Below, piece by piece: positions 61,624-64,000 of a DNA stretch of 64,000 nt. A model generated the notes under the pieces. It had not been told where the DNA came from. It searched no databases and saw only the letters and a list, made by a program, of their open reading frames with translations. The stretch is from Bacteroides sp. ET71 (GTDB lineage: Bacteria > Bacteroidota > Bacteroidia > Bacteroidales > Bacteroidaceae), in contig NZ_JAMBLS010000003.1 in the NCBI RefSeq assembly GCF_023336905.1, positions 124,001-188,000 of the forward strand. The letters are read 5' to 3'. A program made the position numbers and the translations under genes. Position 1 is the first letter of the stretch. Each line of letters begins with the position of its first letter.

Positions 61624-62523
61624 TCAGTTCAGGTTGTATTCCGAGGGTGCCTGGCCGGTGTATTTCTGGAACACGAGGTTGAAGCGGGCGATGCTGTTGA
61701 AGCCCAGTTGCCGGGCCACTTGCGCGGGCGTATGCGTCCCCGTCTGCAAGAGCCGTTTGGCCATCTCCAGGCGGCGCAGTTGGAAATATTCGGCCAGGTT
61801 CTGCCCCGTCTCGAAGCGCAGCAGGTCGCCGAAGTAGGCCTCGCTCAGCCCCAGCAGCCCGGCACAGTCGGCGGCTGCCGGCATCCGCCCGCCCGCCATG
61901 CGTCCGGCGCCGATGTAGTCGTCGGCCCAGCGCCCCAGTTGCGCCAGCAGACGCTTGTTCTTGTCCTCGCGGGTGATGAACTGCCGTTCGTAATAGCGCG
62001 CGCAATAGTCCAGCAGCAGCTCGATGAGCCGGGAGAGGAGCGTGCGGCTGTGGCCGTCGATGGCGTGGTGCAGCTCTTCGTCGATGTCGTCGAAGTAGTG
62101 GCGCACGCGCTCCGTCTCGCGCTGCGACAAGTGCAGGGCCTCTTCCTGGCGGTAGTGGAAGAAGGTGTACTGGTCGATGTGGCGGCACAGCGCGGTGCTG
62201 AGCAGCAGCATCGGGTCGAAGGCCAGCAGCAGTCCGCGCGGGGGCAAAGTGTTTTCCTTGCTCATGCGGAACGCCTCGCCGGGAGTGAGGAACACCATCG
62301 TGGCGTAGGCAAAGTCGTAGTAGCGGCGTCCGCAGCAGTCGCCGCACCCGGCACTGTCTTCTATCAGCAAGATGGCGTAGAAGTCAAACTTCACCGCCTG
62401 CTGTTCCAGCCCGGGATTCTCCAGGTTGATGACGGCAGCCTGCGGGTGCCACGTCTTGCTGCCCAGGCAGCGGTTGCACTCGCACACAGTCTTTATGTCC
62501 AGCACATTTTCCTTTTTCTTCAT
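61624..62523 (-). CDS. AraC-family transcriptional regulator
   Basis: A 299-aa regulator. Residues 1-190 form a cupin-like effector domain; the C-terminal AraC domain has two HTHs, the first around LGLSEAYFGDLLRFETGQNLAEYF and the second around ARQLGFNSIARFNLVFQKYTGQAPSEY. The N-terminal part has two Cys clusters, CECNRC and CGDCCG, unusual and possibly metal- or redox-sensing. The start at 62523 (MKKKENVLDIKT) leaves room for the minus-strand TATCTTTG (62567-62574). It is divergent from the TonB receptor gene and may control it. Confidence 0.9.
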   Translation of the reverse strand: MKKKENVLDIKTVCECNRCLGSKTWHPQAAVINLENPGLEQQAVKFDFYAILLIEDSAGCGDCCGRRYYDFAYATMVFLTPGEAFRMSKENTLPPRGLLLAFDPMLLLSTALCRHIDQYTFFHYRQEEALHLSQRETERVRHYFDDIDEELHHAIDGHSRTLLSRLIELLLDYCARYYERQFITREDKNKRLLAQLGRWADDYIGAGRMAGGRMPAAADCAGLLGLSEAYFGDLLRFETGQNLAEYFQLRRLEMAKRLLQTGTHTPAQVARQLGFNSIARFNLVFQKYTGQAPSEYNLN

Positions 62524-62643
62524 ATCGGCTCGATTCCCCGCAGGGGGACTGATGGTTTTCCGGCGGCAAAGATAGCTGTTTCCCGCCAACACCCCCCTAC
62601 CCGCTTTACAGATTCTTTAACCTTTCTCACCGATTTTTATGCC

Positions 62644-62723
62644 CCGGCGCAAGCACGCCCGCCCGTGTGCGGAGTGGACATGGCTACAGTTCGGAGGAAT
62701 GACGCCCGCTCCGCACAAGAGGC
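62644..62723 (+). repeat. 22-nt-period intergenic repeat before the TonB receptor
   Basis: GCACGCCCGCCCGTG, TGCGGAGTGGACATGGCTAC, TCGGAGGAATGACGCCCGCT and CCGCACAAGAGGC spaced 20-23 nt. It lies between the AraC gene and the receptor -7 box TACCTTTG at 62785-62792. Confidence 0.55.
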
Positions 62724-62784
62724 AGACAGTAATTCGGGTAAAAACTTCTGTAATCCGGATAAAAGGCGGAACGGACAAATGACT

Positions 62785-62792
62785 TACCTTTG
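62785..62792 (+). promoter_or_regulatory. -7 box (TACCTTTG) of the TonB receptor gene
   Basis: Consensus -7 element 45 nt before the start codon. No good -33 TTTG is seen at the right distance, which fits a promoter needing an activator. Confidence 0.5.
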
Positions 62793-62836
62793 CAGCGTCT
62801 GAAACGATTATCCATTTTATACACTTTACAGAAGAT

Positions 62837-64000
62837 ATGAGACAACGATTCACTCTTACTCTCCTGTCCCTCGCGCTGGCGACGGCGGTCGCCGGGGCGT
62901 CGGACAAACAGGAAACTGACTCCGTGCGCCACGATTACCGGCTGAACGAAGTGGTCGTCACCGGCACACGCAACGCGACCGACATCCGCCACTTGCCCAT
63001 GACCATCAGCGTCGTGGGACGGACACAACTGGCCGACCGATACCAGCCCTCGCTCCTGCCCGCGCTGACGGAGCAGGTGCCGGGACTGTTCGTCACCAGC
63101 CGCGGCGTGCTGGGCTACGGCGTGTCCACCGGAGCGGCGGGAGGGCTGAGCATCCGCGGACTGTCGGGCAGCGCGCAGATGCTGGTGCTCATCGACGGGC
63201 ACCCGCAATACATGGGACTCTTCGGTCACCCCATCTCTGATTCGTACCAGACGATGCTGGCCGAGCGCGTGGAGGTGCTCCGCGGCCCGGCTTCGGTGCT
63301 CTACGGCTCGAACGCCATGGGCGGCGTCATCAACATCGTCACCCGACAGATGCACGAAGACGGGGTGCGGACCGACATCAACCTAGGCGCAGGCTCCTAC
63401 GGAACGGTGCAAGCCGAGGCCGTGAACCGCGTGCGCAGCGGACGATTCGGCAGCACGGCTTCCTTTTCGTACAACCGCACGGACGGACATCGCGCCGACA
63501 TGCCTTTTGAACAGTTCAGCGGCTACGCCAAGCTGTCGTACGAAGTGACGAAGAACTGGCGGCTGTGGGGCGACGTGAACGTGACGCACTTCAACGCCTC
63601 GAACCCCGGCGAGACGTTTGCCCCGCTCATCGACAACGACTCGCGCATCACCCGCGGCATGGCGTCGGCCATGCTCGAAAACCACTACGACCGCACCTCG
63701 GGCGCCCTGAGCTTCTTCTACAACTGGGGACGGCACAAGATTAACGACGGCTACGGCCCCGGCGAAGAGCCGCAAGAATCGCTGTTCCACAGCAAAGATC
63801 TGATGATGGGCGTCTCCTGGTACCAGAGCGCCGAACTGTACCGGGGCAACCGCCTGACCGTGGGCGTGGACTACCAGCACTTCGGCGGCGAATCGTGGAA
63901 CGTGGCCGTGGCCGACGGCGAACGCATCCCCGGCGTGGAGAAGAAGCAAGACGAAGTGGCTGCCTACGCCGATTTCCGCCAGGATTTCGGACACTGGCTG
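62837..64000 (+). CDS. TonB-dependent receptor, 5' part only
   Basis: The first 388 codons of an outer-membrane receptor; the window ends inside it. Signal peptide MRQRFTLTLLSLALATAVAGA; TonB-box-like LNEVVVTGTRNATDIRHLP; plug domain (about 45-165) with VLIDGHPQYMG and RVEVLRGPASVLYGSNAMGGVINIVTR. The barrel begins with TDINLGAGSYGTVQAEAVNR. It lacks the N-terminal carboxypeptidase-like domain of SusC, so it is a siderophore/cobalamin/metal-type receptor rather than a glycan porin. Divergent from the AraC-type regulator. Substrate unknown. Confidence 0.95.
   Translation, partial: MRQRFTLTLLSLALATAVAGASDKQETDSVRHDYRLNEVVVTGTRNATDIRHLPMTISVVGRTQLADRYQPSLLPALTEQVPGLFVTSRGVLGYGVSTGAAGGLSIRGLSGSAQMLVLIDGHPQYMGLFGHPISDSYQTMLAERVEVLRGPASVLYGSNAMGGVINIVTRQMHEDGVRTDINLGAGSYGTVQAEAVNRVRSGRFGSTASFSYNRTDGHRADMPFEQFSGYAKLSYEVTKNWRLWGDVNVTHFNASNPGETFAPLIDNDSRITRGMASAMLENHYDRTSGALSFFYNWGRHKINDGYGPGEEPQESLFHSKDLMMGVSWYQSAELYRGNRLTVGVDYQHFGGESWNVAVADGERIPGVEKKQDEVAAYADFRQDFGHWL

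Noticed and set aside
61394-62347. 317-codon minus-strand frame ending with the small membrane protein
   Set aside because: Only the last 45 codons are plausible; the rest is an out-of-frame shadow of the AraC gene, which lies on the same strand.

Overview
The window is a GC-rich chromosomal segment from a member of the Bacteroidales, most likely Bacteroidaceae. The evidence is SusC/SusD genes, many lipoproteins with a Cys lipobox, promoters of the TTTG-N19-21-TAnnTTTG type, weak Shine-Dalgarno sequences, a smalltalk/HU-like module, and families such as DUF4292, DUF3316, DUF4890 and DUF2975/XRE. There is no rRNA and no CRISPR. Housekeeping genes are intact, so this is a core chromosome with accessory islands.

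Layout. 1-3.6 kb: asd, a 29-codon membrane peptide, a CPBP protease, and a DUF2975/XRE pair. 3.7-6.7 kb: pckA behind an unusual 22-nt repeat leader, then a lipoprotein/nitroreductase operon. 6.8-10.1 kb: an orphan Phd-like antitoxin, a K+/H+ antiporter between two small winged-helix proteins, and a DUF4890 protein. 10.3-17.3 kb: typA, a coupled AAA-ATPase/M50-type pair, rpsO and an acyl-CoA synthetase. 17.3-21.3 kb: a lipoprotein operon between 61-bp direct repeats. 21.4-30.1 kb: S66 and M28 peptidases, sufE, upp, dgt, and the operon dut-TPR-DUF4292-EnvC-like. 30.2-34.9 kb: an outer-membrane protein and a decayed phage-like module (smalltalk, HU-like, DUF4373, frameshifted zinc-finger protein) interrupted by a tandem palindromic array. 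34.9-37.1 kb: glyS and an FKBP lipoprotein. 37.3-51.3 kb: a glycan-utilisation locus. 51.8-57.5 kb: tRNA-Leu, an S41 peptidase, DUF3316, parC, an MNT/HEPN pair and tRNA-Pro. 57.7-64 kb: an anaerobic sulfatase maturase, a DUF4010 protein, CYTH with a small membrane protein, an AraC regulator, and the start of a TonB receptor that runs off the end.

How the genes work together. The 37.3-51.3 kb locus combines a metallophosphoesterase, SusC, SusD and a BACON-type surface lipoprotein on the plus strand with a GH144-like glycosidase, an endonuclease/exonuclease/phosphatase-fold lipoprotein and a GH3 beta-glucosidase on the minus strand. GH144 plus GH3 points to beta-1,2-glucan. The two phosphoesterases suggest, by inference, phospho-substituted glucans such as enterobacterial osmoregulated periplasmic glucans.

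The most striking non-genic content is repeats. About ten intergenic regions carry short arrays with a period near 22 nt, built on a CCGGACAAG...CGCCCCGT-like unit. There is also a dispersed palindromic family, including a 176-bp tandem array of four units, and long inverted repeats whose arms touch stop or start codons. All function calls come from reading the sequence; no database search was run.
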